NCBI RefSeq assembly: GCF_019059575.1
Contig: NW_024881530.1
Coordinates: 930,001 to 994,000, forward strand
Direction: 5' to 3'
Length of the DNA stretch: 64,000 nt
Source: Amphibalanus amphitrite
Lineage: Eukaryota; Arthropoda; Thecostraca; Balanomorpha; Balanidae
Shown piece after piece: positions 1 to 13,082 of this stretch (position 1 is the stretch's first letter; every line of letters starts with the position of its first letter). A model generated the notes under the pieces. It was given only the letters and a program-made list of their open reading frames with translations, ran no database searches and was not told the origin of the DNA. The translations under genes were made by a program, and so were the position numbers.

Positions 1-3000
1 GTTTTGATAGTTTTCATCTAGTTTTGATGGATGGATTCGGCAAAGGGGGTTTCCTTCCACAATTGTTTTCACTAAATAGGACACCGATCTCCAATATTGT
101 GCGAGCAGTATTTTATTCTTTGTGCAACTGAGTAAAAACATACTGCTCCTGAAGGTAACTCATAATCGTAATAACTCTAGCAAATATCTTTTATGGGTTT
201 GGTTTTTAATGGATATTGCTGTCATGAATCATAATGCATCGCTCAAACATGTCGAATACCTTCGCCTAGAAAGCTTCAGAATAGGTACTCATTTGATCAA
301 GGAGAAAAAAATGATCTAGGTTCATTAAAACAGCACGTAAATCCTCCATTGACTGTAGGGGGAGTCGGAGATCTCGCCATGACCAAGTCACGATCAGAAG
401 AGCCCTGGCTCTGCACACATAAGACATATTCACTGGAACCTGCTACGATGACCGGTTACTACAACTCGTATTTCTTGACAGTTGACACCGGTGGGTATCG
501 TACTTTCCGTCGAACGGTGGATCCCGAGGAGCGATCGAACGATGCCACGATAACACGAACTGGCAAAACCGGCATTCGTGACCAATTAGCTGGGGAGTAG
601 GGTTAGCTAAGGCCTGTCAGCCGAAAAATAGATATCTTTGACGCTGGAGTAAAGCACTCGGAATTCACCAGAAATATCCAATGGAATGTTAAACCGCTGT
701 GTGTGCGTTGCATAATCTCTGGGTGTTTGCGATAAGTGGGTAATCGGCTATAGCGAATATTAATTTGCTATCTCGCTGCCAATTTGACGTTTTCAATTGA
801 CTGCGTGCTTTCAATAAGTCAGTCACATTCATATCCGTATTTAGCCAACTATAATTTCAGCAACGGTGCATTTAGATTGCGTAGATAAGGCAAAAATGAT
901 GCGTCGAATGCTTCTTTGTAGTTGATAAATACCAGCTAAAGTTGAACCGAAATGTCTCATCGGATTATAATATTTGCATCATGGTAATTCAATGGATATA
1001 GGCATCATCATAATCACTGAATAATGGTAGATGCATCAACACCGACTATTTAAACAATTCGATAAAATGTTAGCATAGTCTGGAGTACCTAAATGAGTTT
1101 TTAGAGTCAATCAGTTGCAAAAATTATATTAGTTTTTATACCTTTAAAAGCAGGGCGTGCGTGGATCGATTAGATATAAGTTTTAAAAAGGCGTGAGTTG
1201 TCCAAAGGCTTTACGGCACGCATGGATCATTAGTACGCCATATCATGTCCGACTATCTGTCACAAACAAGTGCTCCATGTAATAGAAATAAACCCGCTTT
1301 CAGGCTTCGGAGTCCTGCCGAAAAAAAATCCCATGATCCGCAGCTAGCGCCCGAGATTGTCCGATTTCGTCTCAAATTGGCGAAAGCAGTCGAAGGTCAG
1401 CCCAGCGGTGACGGACAGGTATCGGCGCTGACATCGCGACTGCAAAGCTGACACATTGCAGCTCTGGCGGCTGCCGTATCGCTAGGGAATCGCTCACGGC
1501 GTGGGTACGATCGTGTCCGTGTGGTTTGAGAGCTGGCGAGGGAGAGATAGTGGGCTGGAATGGTGCTGAGACAAACTGAGAATGTATTTGTGCCGTTCGC
1601 TCGGGCTGAGTGCAAAAAGGGAAGAATGCAACAGGATGCTGTATGTACAAGTGCTGGACTTACCTTAAAAGTTATTGGCGGGCCTCAGTCGCTCCTTCTG
1701 CCTTCCTGGTGGGTCGTTTCTGAAACAAAATGAGACTCATTACTCATATCGCCCATACCTAAATAGGAATAAACTTCATTGCAAGGCAAGATACGCATGA
1801 AAGATGTGTTCAGATAAATCAGATTAAGTATGTGTTAAGCTTCCACACTTCATTTTTATAATGAAAATCACGGGCACTTACAAAGTAATCAAATTATCCA
1901 CCCGTCCATCATAATGCAAGAAATTGCACATAATTAAACATCGTGATCACGGTATTCATACGGCTCAACAGAGCGCACGTGAAAAACCAAGCCATGAGCA
2001 CGTGCCACTTCTCATGAAGAACGAGGCACAGGTGAACGACTGCGGTCGCTGAGCCGGGGTGGAGTCTGACAGGTCGGCATTTGGCCGGCGCTGGCGGGCC
2101 GGGGTCGGGCGGGACAGCGCCGGGACAGGGTCGGTCACAGCGGGAGGCCCGCGCTCCGACAGCACAATGCCGCAGCTCAGATGGAGCGTCACCGCAAGCA
2201 GCCGAGGTCGCCGCCACCTGCGCCCGCTCGGAGTCCGGACCCCGGTACCCCGACGACCCACCGCGACCGGCCCGGCGCCGCACGCGGCCTGCCCCGCGTC
2301 GCTCGCAAAACGTGGTGGCAAACTCCGAGTTTTTGTGATGCGGGTTCGTAGGGTCTTTCGAAACTGATCCCGAGATTCTAAACGAGATTCGAGGCGATCG
2401 CATAAAATTGTTATGGGCGGTTAGACGGCCTAAAGGGGTGTGTGAGATCAGTCAGGATGAAGTCTAATGACCAAAACCGTAACCAGGAGACGGCTGGGCC
2501 CTAACAGAGCCCCCCATTTGCCCTCCCCGAGGGATAACCCCTCCCCTCCGGAATCCCTACTAACGTCCCGCCGGCCGCCCTCCCGCCGCCCGAGACGGCT
2601 CGGCACCGCGACCAAAGACGCCTCGGCTTTGTCCTCGCCGCTCTGCGGCCAGACACCTGTCCCTTTCTCGCACCGCGCCGCCGCCTCCAGCTGAAAAGAA
2701 AACTGCGAGCCGATCTGAGCCGTTGTGCCGCTCCTAGCCGCCGCGCTGAGCCGAGCGAGCCGCCGCGCCGGCCCTGAACAGACCGCGGCGGGCCCGGCTC
2801 ATAGTCGGGCCTGATCGCGGCGAATTCCTCGGGCCCGCCTAATCCAACGCCACTGAGTCGGCCGCTACGCGTCTGATTCCGCTGGCATGCACCGGGGCGC
2901 ATTGCACATGCTGCTCGGCGCCGGGCGTCCGGTTTGGCGCTCAGCCGGCCGGTGCGCCGCCCACTGTCCACGATCTACATTGTATCACGCAACGTGCAAT

Positions 3001-3840
3001 ACGCCTCGCCTGTCTGGTCGGCGGCGGCGGTCCGACCGCTTCCAGAGAACTCGGCACGAAGCAATGCAGAGCTCATCTCCGCTCGCGGCGGCCCGCTGCG
3101 CCCCGCCTCAGCCGGGGTGGCTCGCTGCGGCCCCTCCTTCCCTTCTGAGAAGGCCGGCATGCGATGCGTAAGGGGCGTGCCACTCACAAAACGCCATCCC
3201 CCGTGCGCTATTTGACTGGAGGGCGTGCTATAGTGCGAGTCCGCATACCGGTCTCGGCTGCCCGATTACCGAGTGACTCGCGCATAAAGGTGAGAGAAGC
3301 CCCGCCGCGCCCGGCCCGGCTCTGTCACACAAAAGTCCATAAAATTCACCCACTATGACAGAAAAGCATGAAGCCAGGAATGCGTGGATTGTCTCGCGCA
3401 TCAAAGCGGAGGCAGGAGGGAGAGACGATAGAAGGAGGAGGGGCAGAGGGGAAGAGGGAGGGTGCGAGGGGAGGGGAACGCACCTGGCCGGAGTGCGGCG
3501 CCCGCAGGATAGACCGCTTTGTGTTGAGATGCTGGGGAGAGTGGTTTGGATAAACGGCTGGTGGTGGTTGCGAAAGGCCGAGGGTCCGGGTTTTGGTTAG
3601 AGGTGGTCCATAAAATTGAAATATAGAATGGGTGGTGGACACAAATATCGATCTCCAGAGAATTCTGAAGGGGAAACTTCCATTCGAATGGACGTTCGCG
3701 AATGTCGCCGCTTCGATTTAATAATGTGAAATTTGCTGCTTCAAGTATCACATTAAGTGACGGGGATGCGTGTTTCTTTTTTCCAACCAAAGGAAGGCGC
3801 TGTACCCGAAGATGCTTCTTTGTAACCAAACCAAACAAAA
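1..3840. other. No supported gene; AT-rich then a GC-rich CpG island-like block
   Basis: Bases 1-1900 are AT-rich with no recognisable repeat or exon. From about 2040 to 3330 the sequence is strongly GC-rich with many CpG and overlapping open frames in all phases, none with family resemblance. It could be a promoter region of a gene whose exons I cannot identify. Confidence 0.5.
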
Positions 3841-3844
3841 ACTA

Positions 3845-3980
3845 ACATAACCTAACCTAACCTGACCTAACCTACAACCTACAAACCTACAACCTAACCT
3901 ACAAACCTACAACCTAACCTACAAACCTACAACCTACAACCTACAAACCTACAAACCTACAACCTAACCTAACCTACAAG
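3845..3980. repeat. Interstitial telomere-like (AACCT)n tract grading into an AACCTAC minisatellite
   Basis: AACCTAACCTAACCTGACCT is followed by many AACCTACAAACCTAC variants and again AACCTAACCTAACCTAC. AACCT is the complement of the arthropod telomere unit TTAGG. Confidence 0.8.
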
Positions 3981-3992
3981 GCGCCAAAAATT

Positions 3993-4074
3993 TCGGCCGG
4001 CAGCGGGATACGAACCCTAGTTATCATATCATGAGGCGAGTGCGCTAACCAATACGCCAAGCAGCCAGCTGACC
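3993..4074 (-). other. tRNA-like sequence (SINE head or tRNA pseudogene)
   Basis: On the minus strand TGGCGTATTGG fits an A box and GGTTCGTATCC fits a B box about 40 bases later, with a T-stem-like AGGG/CCCG pair. The anticodon stem does not pair well, so it is not a functional tRNA gene. It abuts the telomere-like tract. Confidence 0.45.
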
Positions 4075-5200
4075 GAATCGAGGTGTAAGTCACTTTTCAA
4101 TGACGCAATGGGTTATTCTCCGTATAGCGCCTTCCTTTGATTGGAAAAAAGAATTACGCGACGGGGATGATATCATGTGCCTAATTCGCAATCAAACGAA
4201 GCTCAGGTAGACTCAAATTCCTGCTTCTGATACCGAATGCTTAAACATTTTCTTCTCTACTAAAAATATAAAAACTGTATTGTCGCATCAATGTTGATCC
4301 CTTTCTAGTATAGCCCAGGAGCCTCAAATTTCAAGACGGAATTAATCAGCATTTGAAGCTAATCTAGCTCTCACTAATCTAACAAAGGTCTGGCAGTGTC
4401 GTCCGGCTGGTTCAAAAATAAACCAAAGCTGAACACCATATGCCTTGAGCCGATAAAATGTAAAACCCACGGCAGTCCTGAGCACTAAGACTTAACGGAC
4501 TTAAACCGCACTTCTTACAGTACTTAGGCAATCTCACGACCGCTTTGTTTACTTACAAGCCGGCCAAATACCATCGGACGCTTCTCACGCTCGTCTCATG
4601 ACCATTTATAATAAAGCCGCCCGTCTCTGAGAGCGCTGGCTCCGTGGGCTCGAACCCCGCACGCTCTCTAATGACGCCTTTTGTAAAAACTCGGCAGGGT
4701 GACTTCCCGTACGGGCGGGGAGATTTCTCAATCGGACGCTGATTGATCGCCAATTGGCGGTATTCAGGCGGGGGACCATCTCGTTCACACCTCTCGGTCT
4801 GACCGGCCGAGCGCCATCAGCTGGCGAGGGGAAGGGAGGGGTCGGAGGCTCGCGCGGGCTGAGTGCGGGCGGTATGGATCGCTTTGGATCTCTGCGGATC
4901 TCCGTGGATCCCCGTGAACCTCTTTGGATCCCTGTTTACCGGCGTATATCAAAGTGCATGGGAGTGTGTCGTAGTGAACGCCATGGATAATCGAGGACCG
5001 CGATGCCGAGCTTGTCGTCCGTACTTCAACTACTGGATGGGATCAAGGCTATCTCTTCAGTCCACTTCATCTGTCTCGGAGCAGGATTTCTCGGCGGTGG
5101 AATGTGCCTGACAGACTTGTGCCAAGGTCCCAAAAAGATCCGAGATCCAGGGTTCGCAGAGTCCAAGGTCTGGGACCTTGAAGGATCCTGGACCTTGTAT
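4075..5200. other. No supported gene; B-box-like word and GGATC-rich stretch
   Basis: GGGTTCGAGCCC (minus, about 4644-4655) resembles a tRNA B box without an A box. At 4870-4945 a GGATCTCTG/GGATCCCTG word repeats several times, leading into the minisatellite. Confidence 0.4.
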
Positions 5201-5204
5201 TGTC

Positions 5205-5545
5205 ATTTTTGTCGCGAGACCTTGGAAACCCAGGACCTTAAAACATCCATATGCCGCGAGACCTTGGAATCCCAGGACCTTAAAACATCCATATGCCGCG
5301 AGACCTTGGAATCCCAGGACCTCAACATTTGCATATGTCGCGAGACCTTGGAATCCCAGGACCTCAACATTTGCATATGCCGTGAGACCTTGGAATCCCA
5401 GGACATCAACATTTCATGTGACATGAGACCTTAGAAACCCAGGACCTCAACATTTCATATGCCGTAAAACCATGGAAACCCAGGGGTTAGGACCTCAAAA
5501 TTTTGGTATGCTGCAAGACCCTGCAGAATGCAGACCTTCAGTACC
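5205..5545. repeat. Minisatellite, unit about 41 bp (GAGACCTTGGAATCCCAGGACC)
   Basis: About seven units carry the core GAGACCTTGGAAxCCCAGGA followed by an AT-rich spacer with CATATGCC. The frame stays open through several units because the unit keeps phase, so the ORFs here are repeat artefacts. Confidence 0.9.
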
Positions 5546-6079
5546 AGTTTTATTATTTGTCATGGGATCTTAGGAGAACGGTCTGGACCTACACCATCAT
5601 TTTGTTGAGGGACCTCAAGAATCCTGGAAGCTGGACCATGAGGTTTATGTTGCACATGGGCCACTAAGGACCCTGCACTAGGTTTTGTCTGTAGGCACTT
5701 CAATAAATATCTATGGTTGAGCGACCAGCTGCAAGGGGCTAGATAGCTACACGAAGAGAAAACGAACCAGACTGTGTAGACATATATAGAGCAAAATCGT
5801 TGCCATGGCTGTGAGGCAGAACTGGAACAAGAGACCTGGTAGCTTTTTACATTATCAATGTTATGGATTATGAAACTGTCAAACAGTGGACAGTGGTGGT
5901 TTGGAGAGTTCTTTTCTAATCTCACCTCACATATTTTCTGGGTTGTGATATGCCGGGCTTGAAGCTACTTGGAAGCTACCCACTGACCAAGTAAGTGTCA
6001 AACTTATTTGTTTTGCAATTCATCAAATCACCATTGAGCAATGAGCAATATAAGCAATGATTCCATGACAGTTCAACTT

Positions 6080-6355
6080 TTTCGTTTAGCAGGTTTTCGT
6101 CGGACAATTTTTCGTCTGCAGATTTTCGTCCGCAGACTTTCGTCTATGCATTTGTTCGTCTGTGCATTTTTAAGTCCGCGCATTATTTTCATAAGGACAT
6201 TTTCCGCCTCGTCCAGACGAAAAAATGCCGGACAGAAAAATACTCAGACGAAAATGCACCAAATTAATTCGAACAGACGAAAAAATGCAAGACGAAAAAG
6301 TCAGACGAAAATCTGCCGACGAATAACCGGCTGACGAAAAAATTGTCAGATGGAA
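6080..6355. repeat. Hairpin region of interspersed TTTTCGTC / GACGAAAA words
   Basis: Left half TTTTCGTC(T/C)G words face right half CAGACGAAAA words around about 6215, at least six on each side. It is a probable small inverted-repeat element next to the large palindrome. Confidence 0.7.
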
Positions 6356-6436
6356 TTTTGTTCAGAGCCTTCAATCTAATGTGAATGAACAGTAAGTAAG
6401 GTTTGCGCTCGCTGATAGGTACTCTAATTCTATACG

Positions 6437-7609
6437 GTCGTCAAGTTAGATGTAAGTGAATCCTAATCTATAATCTAAGATTCGGAATCAGGTGAGCCCC
6501 TACGATTTGGACCAAACTTGGTCAGTGGATAGTACGTAACGTCCTGATTACGATGCACCCAAAATCTAAGCTCGGCCCGCCATATTTACGAAGTTACGGA
6601 TGTTTGAATTTCAAGGTCATTCGGGAGAGCCCCTACGATTTCCGTCAAAATTTGTGTACGGACACTCTAGATGCTCCTCATTACGAATATCACAAAATTT
6701 AAGCTCGGCCCGCCATATTTACGAAGTTACGGAGGTTTGAATTTCAAGGTCATTTGGGTGAGCCCCTACGATTTCCGTCAAAATTTGTGTACGGACACTC
6801 CAGACGCTCCTCATTACGAATATCGCAAAATTTAAGCTCGGCCCGCCATATTTACGAAGTTACGGAGTCACAAAGTTACGGAATTTCAAGGTCATTCGGA
6901 GAGCCCCTCCGATTTTCGTCAAAATTTGTATGCGGACACATTACATGCTCCTCATTACGAATATCATAAAAGCTAAGCTCGGCCCGCACTATTTCAAAAG
7001 TTACTGACGTTTGAAACTCACTGAAATTCAAACATCTCTAACTTTTGAAATAGTGCGGGCCGAGCTTAGCTTTTATGATATTCGTAATGAGGAGCATGTA
7101 ATGTGTCCGCATACAAATTTTGACGAAAATCGGAGGGGCTCTCCGAATGACCTTGAAATTCCGTAACTTTGTGACTCCGTAACTTCGTAAATATGGCGGG
7201 CCGAGCTTAAATTTTGCGATATTCGTAATGAGGAGCGTCTGGAGTGTCCGCACACAAATTTTGACGGAAATCGTAGGGGCTCACCCAAATGACCTTGAAA
7301 TTCAAACCTCCGTAACTTCGTAAATATGGCGGGCCGAGCTTAAATTTTGTGATATTCGTAATGAGGAGCATCTAGAGTGTCCGTACACAAATTTTGACGG
7401 AAATCGTAGGGGCTCTCCCGAATGACCTTGAAATTCAAACATCCGTAACTTCGTAAATATGGCGGGCCGAGCTTAGATTTTGGGTGCATCGTAATCAGGA
7501 CGTTACGTACTATCCACTGACCAATTTTGGTCCAAATCGTAGGGGCTCACCTGATTCCGAATCTTAGATTATAGATTAGGATTCACTTACATCTAACTTG
7601 ACGACCGTT
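6437..7609. repeat. 1.17-kb near-perfect palindrome with tandem subrepeats in each arm
   Basis: The left arm (ACGGTCGTCAAGTTAGATG inward) is the complement of the right arm, with the axis near 7022. Each arm contains about three units of a 115-165-bp repeat with cores CTCGGCCCGCCATATTTACG and GAGCCCCTACGATTTCCGTC. The design resembles foldback-type elements. The short ORFs here are mirror copies and not genes. Confidence 0.9.
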
Positions 7610-8144
7610 AATTCTATTGGCTTAGTCGTTCAGTTTTTCTGTGAGCGCTCGCGCAAACAAGACTTAGAACATATTTTACTTTTTATCCAAGGTATTATGT
7701 AACTGAATGTGCAGAAAATCGAAAGCATATACCTATCCAATTCAACTTTTCCATTTCTATGAAGCCTGTAGGTTTTATTTCTGGTTTTTTATATTGCCTG
7801 AAAGAATACTTGAATGTCTGTCTTCAATAACTGTGAGGTGCTATCCTACATTCCTACTGATAAGGTAAGATTGAATTGAAAGGGACACGACAATACAAAT
7901 TGCAAGGTACCTATTACCTACCTATATTTTTATGAATTTGTCAGGTTAAAGAAGGAGAGATTGATATTATGATTCATTTTTAACTTGTGTTGAAGCTCCC
8001 CCTACCTATGTTGGTTAACGATAAAACCACCACAGTCCACAGGTTTGCATAGGTTCTGCCCCTTTCAATGTTGCTGGGCATCCGTTGGCAGAATATTTAG
8101 AAGTAAGTCTGCTCATCAGAATGTTAGTTTGTTTAAGTTCTTGT

Positions 8145-8640
8145 TGTGGGACCCTGAATACTTTGGATCCTGAGATGTATTCTTGTCGTGGGACCTTGAG
8201 GACTGTGGACCCTGAACTCTGAAGTGTGTACTTGTCATGGGACCTTGGGGACTGTGGATCCTGAAATTCACACTTTTCGTGTGACCCTAGGGACTGTGGA
8301 TCCTGCAATGCATTCTTGTTGTGGGACCTTGGGGACTGTGGATCCTGCAATGCATTCTTGTCGTGGGACCTTGGGGACTGTGGACCCTGCAAAGTATACT
8401 TGCTATGGGACCTTGGAAACCTTGGATTCTAGAAATTGAATTTGCCGTGGGACCTTGGAAACCTTGGATTCTAGAAATTGAATTTGCCGTGGGACCTTGG
8501 AAACCTTGATTCTAGAAATTGAATTTGCCGTGGGACCTTGGAAACCTTGGATTCTAGAAATTGAATTTGCCGTTGGACCTTGGAAACCTTGGATTCTAAA
8601 AATTGAATTTGCCGTGGGACCTTGAGGATCCTGGATCTTG
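8145..8640. repeat. Minisatellite, unit about 43 bp (GGGACCTTGGAAACCTTGGA)
   Basis: About eleven units fall in two subfamilies: GGGACCTTGGGGACTGTGGA (8160-8395) and GGGACCTTGGAAACCTTGGA with TAGAAATTGAATTTGCCGT (8405-8630). It is related in the same orientation to the 5.2-kb minisatellite. Confidence 0.9.
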
Positions 8641-8689
8641 ATTTTTGGTCCCGGCACAAGTCTGGTGCCTGAGTCCCTGACGCGACGCC

Positions 8690-11600
8690 TCAGTAACCGT
8701 TCGAGTGTTTGCATTCCTCTGGAGACTACGATGGAGCACAGGCAAACATCCCTGGCCGGGCCGCGATGCGGAGAGGGAGCGACGGCCGGCAGCTGTTGCT
8801 TATAACATCTATAAACGCTGTTCAAATATACGAGTCCAAGCTAGATCAAGCCTTGACGGTCTAAGAGTAGCACCATGGTTATCTGATCATTGTAGGTCTT
8901 TTTTTCAGCTCGTTGAAGGTTTCATTATCATTAAATCCTCAGAAAACACGCAACATTGTACTAGATGATTTGACGGCATGGCGTTCCTCTTTTCATTTAA
9001 AGACTGCATTTAAAATATGGGACCATACATAGATATTTTTCACCACCTGTCTGTCTCATTGACCCTAAAAAACCAATGTTCACGTTAAGTCATTATGGGA
9101 CAACTCAGCCAGTCGGAGTCCGCTTCAAAGTAGACGGTGAGGTGGGGCTGCTTCGTCCCGCTGTATCGACCGGACGAATGACAGCAGCATTTGCATGGAT
9201 TCGTGCCGCTCCGCCGGCCTCAGTGTCACGAGGCGGCCAATGTGACAGTCTCCTACCGCGTAGGAGCAGATAAATCCTCCGTACGGTGTCATCTGTGTCG
9301 CAAATTACCTCGATTCAGCAAGTTGTCGGCGAGTTCGCGCCACCCACCAGCGCCAGAACAAATTCAAACGCTCAAAGTAAACTGCTCGTCATCCGCACTC
9401 GATTCACCGACAGTAGATAGCCAGTGGAAATCCGGCTTTCGGAGAGCTCTGAAGGCCGCACGAAAATGACGCGCATGCGGACGCAAGGAGTTCCGCGTTA
9501 ATTAGGTACGTGCGCCGGCCGGCTACCGAACCAGTTTCTTTTACTACCGATTTGTTCCGTTTGTACAGACCAAACAGGCAATGCGACGGGAGACAGCCCG
9601 TGTCACCCGTACTAATACACAGGCATGCGCGCCGCATTCCACACATTCCCCAAATATCCTCCGCCTCCCTTTGTCCCTGAATTCCTCGGCCTCCTCTCCC
9701 CTCTTTCCTACTTGCTCGTTGTGCCTCCCTCTTTCCCACCTCGCTGGCGCACGCTCCTCTTGCATGCAAACAGCTACCTGCTACTGGTTATGCCTATATT
9801 TGTGTCTTTTTAATGGCTTCCTCCATTTGAAACGAGCGCGAGCGCAAGTTGCTCGGGCCCTGTTAATGTGCAGATTAATGTCGTTTTAATGGCGGCCGGC
9901 TGCAGCGCGTTCTGAGCCACTGAGTGATAGTGGAGCAGCTGCCTGTTTTATGGCCTCTCCCGACAGGCTACGAGACACCCTCTCTGCCGCGCTGGGCGCG
10001 GTTGACACGAAAGTTATTGTCAGGAGCTTACCCCGCCTGGCGACAAGGGAGCGCCCCTGGACTCGAGAGTCACGTGGCCCAGGTGACATGTCACGTGACC
10101 ATTGTGTCGGGAGCTGTTATGCGTCATGTGGTCTCCATATTCACCAACGTGCATTGTATGTAGGTGGGTCACGTGTCATGTACGTTGGTGAAGCGTTGCT
10201 ATTTAAACGGTCAATGCTGAATGTGGTGGGGTTTCCTCATAAGAATAGGCCACCAATTTACTGTTGGATATCTTTTGGATGCAGGGATTGAGTCCAAGAC
10301 CAACGTTGGACATTCGACCATGCGGATGGCTCAGCGTGACAGCAAAATAAACATTGGCACTGCTTGGGATGTTTACGATCGCAGTGATTCGCAAACAAAT
10401 GGGCCTAATTGAGCGGGCAAGCCGGCTAAAAGATCGCATGACAAAAGGCTGGATGCCATCCTAATTTACAGGCATGTTAAACGGCCATATAGAATATTTA
10501 TAGTGAGCAGAAGCAGGCGCAGCAGGCCGACACATTGGAATGCACATACGGAGAAGCGAGGAAGAGAAAAGACATCACAAAAATACACAGCAACTTCATG
10601 CGAAGAACAGACCATTGCGTCTAGGAAGGTGTAGATACGTGTGTTGAAATATAATGAGGATATGACAAACGATGTGTTGTTGAAATGGGAGCATGTCTTT
10701 TATATTCAGAAACTGAGGGCAATCGATTTTGATCGATCGCTGCTACAAAATGTATAGCTGAAACCAACCACGATTCTAAGCAGCGAAAAAGGCGAGGAAA
10801 GAAGTGATAGATGTGACATGGTAACTGATAGCTTTCGATTCTCGAAACACTGCCATGAAACATCACACCAATATGAAGCGGAATAATGGAAATGCATTAT
10901 TGTTCTTACAATGATTTCCTCGATATCCACCCACATACGATCATTTTCCATTTGTAGATCACGTGGGTGATACCTGTTATACTCTGTCTTACCAAGTCAT
11001 AAGCAAGTCGTTCATTTTCTCTCAGACAGCCCACGTACTTCTCTCCGTCCCCCTCCCACCACCATCTCCACGGCTCATCTTTTGAGCCATCTTCCGCGGA
11101 CGTTCGACAATCATTACCGGAGCTCATTTCGCTAAGTACTCTGGTCGACTGTTGGTCTAACCTTGGCCGCTCCATCACGGGGCCGCGCCTCACGCAGCTG
11201 CTGCCTCTCGGCGCCGCCGGCCGCCCTCCGATCGGCGGGCCCTCTGTCCGTGCCTATGTTGTCCTCTGCTTCAGTCGTGCGTGATGCGCTATGCGTGCCC
11301 TGCGCGGGAGGTCCGCGGCCCACCCCAGCCCGGCCCGCGGCGGGCCCACAAAGCGCATTCATGCATGCCGGTGATCGGTTATCGACGAGATGCCGTCCCA
11401 GGTCCAAGATCGGCGATATTTTTCGGCAAGAGAATTCTTCGGACAGGTGGGGACGGTTGAGGAGGGAGGAGACCTGTCCGTGAGAAAGAAGGGATGAGGG
11501 GATAGGGGAGACGGCGCAAATGGAGCGTATTGTGTGGGAAGGGAGGCGCTATTGATCGGAAAAACGATGAAAGTGTCCCCGGTGTAGCCAGACCCCACAC

Positions 11601-13080
11601 ATTCTGGACGCTTTGAGAGGTGAACTGATTGATTTTAAACAACTTGAACCGTATGTGCCTCGGATCTCTAGAAGTAAATCCAAGACGGGACAGTTACTGG
11701 TCGCTAACAAGGCAGGTTTGCGTCCCGTCTCCCATCTGCGCCGAACACCGGCCGGGTTATTTCTCGCTGATGGTTATCCAACTCCCTTAACGTTCCTCGG
11801 GTCCACTAAAAACGCCTGAAAAGCTTGTCAAAAACTCCGGCCATCCGAAGCTTTTCGAGTCCCGGATCCGCGTCCCTCATTTCGGCGCCCGCGGCACGCC
11901 GTAAAAATGTCGCCCAAAGAACGCAGAACGGGCACTTAGTTCGTTACCGGCGGCATGCGCAGCGCGCTGCCGCCGCCGCGGCGTCATTGTCGCCGGTATG
12001 TGATCGGTGGACGCACCACTGCGTCCGACCATCGGCATCAATAAAGAACGGCCTAAGTGGCACTGCATAGCCACTCTGGATTGCACCGGTTAAAATGAAG
12101 CGTCATTGCTATCGTAAATTGCTCGGACGTGGCTAATTGTCAGTTAACAATGGCGAATGATTCCCACCCTGGCGATCCGCACAGTTTGGAGCCTGACGAC
12201 TTCCAACCATGACACATCTGATTGCAGAAGCGGCTGACTATGGGGTCCTAATTGGCTCTGGGCTGTCGCGGCAGCTCTGGATGACCTTTTAAACAGCATA
12301 AATTCCCCGTGCGGCGATCTCACTGCAATGGCCACTATAAAGATAAGGACACTCTTCTACAATAAACCCACAATCGCACATTCCATACGACAGCGTCTGA
12401 GTGCGAGCGACTCGTAAATGGGGGGGGGGGGGCGCTCCGCGAACCGAGGCCGTGGCATGCGCGCCGCGGGGCAGCGGGCTGTGACAGTGCACCGGGACAG
12501 AAGACGATGTCAGACAATGGAGATGTCGCGCTGCAGTACCTGACAGATACGAGGCTGCGAGTGAATCGATGCCGGGCTGACATCAGTAGCTGTAGAAGTA
12601 CAACGGTCTGCGCAGATAGCCTTCCCAGAAGATTAGATTCGGCGAAGCATCGGTGCTGTAGCGCTATTGATACGATCAAGGGGGTGATTTGATTGTTTAG
12701 TTTGGTTTTTGTTTTCTTTTTTATTTATTGCTGCTGAAATGTTGACTATATCCTTGTGGGTCTATACCTACCTACATTAGCTTGTAGACATTGGTCTTAG
12801 TAGGTAGGACCTCAATATTAATAAACAATGGCATAAATAGTACCTGCATTTCTTATAAGATGCAGGTGCAGATAGTACCTACACCTCATTTTTATGAAGG
12901 GCGAACGGCAACAGCTTCACGTTCTGAAAATTCTGAAATAAATTGTATGAAGAAATGTGACTCTTTGAGCATAATATGATACCGGATACAGTTCAATCTA
13001 AAAATACACTTTATTTCTCACAAATCTCTTCCAGCTGTGAATGCTACACAATTGCAGCTGTTCATTCATTCATTAATGTT
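8690..13080. other. No supported gene; mixed unique-looking sequence
   Basis: Moderately GC-rich patches (9060-9470, 9890-10100, 11150-11400, 11860-12010) alternate with AT-rich DNA. A G11 run sits at about 12421-12432. No exon could be supported by protein similarity or splice phase. Confidence 0.4.
10071..10175. promoter_or_regulatory. E-box cluster (CACGTG x3)
   Basis: CACGTG at 10071, 10092 and 10170; the middle one lies in the 10-bp palindrome GTCACGTGAC, the bHLH-ZIP (USF/MITF-type) consensus. No gene start could be assigned nearby. Confidence 0.3.
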
Positions 13081-13082
13081 TT

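Noticed and set aside
1909-2971. Overlapping long frames on both strands at 1.9-3.6 kb
   Set aside because: Extreme GC content gives few stops in all frames; none resembles a protein family or has a consistent splice partner.
5003-5434. 143-codon and mirror frames with a repeated RETLESQDL unit
   Set aside because: These are translations of the 41-bp minisatellite; no start, splice or codon evidence.
6754-7288. Mirror-image 71-codon frames on both strands
   Set aside because: They are the two arms of the palindrome, not genes.
8015-8825. Repeated QDPQSPRSH and FQGPTANSI frames
   Set aside because: Same reason: the 43-bp minisatellite reads open in several frames.
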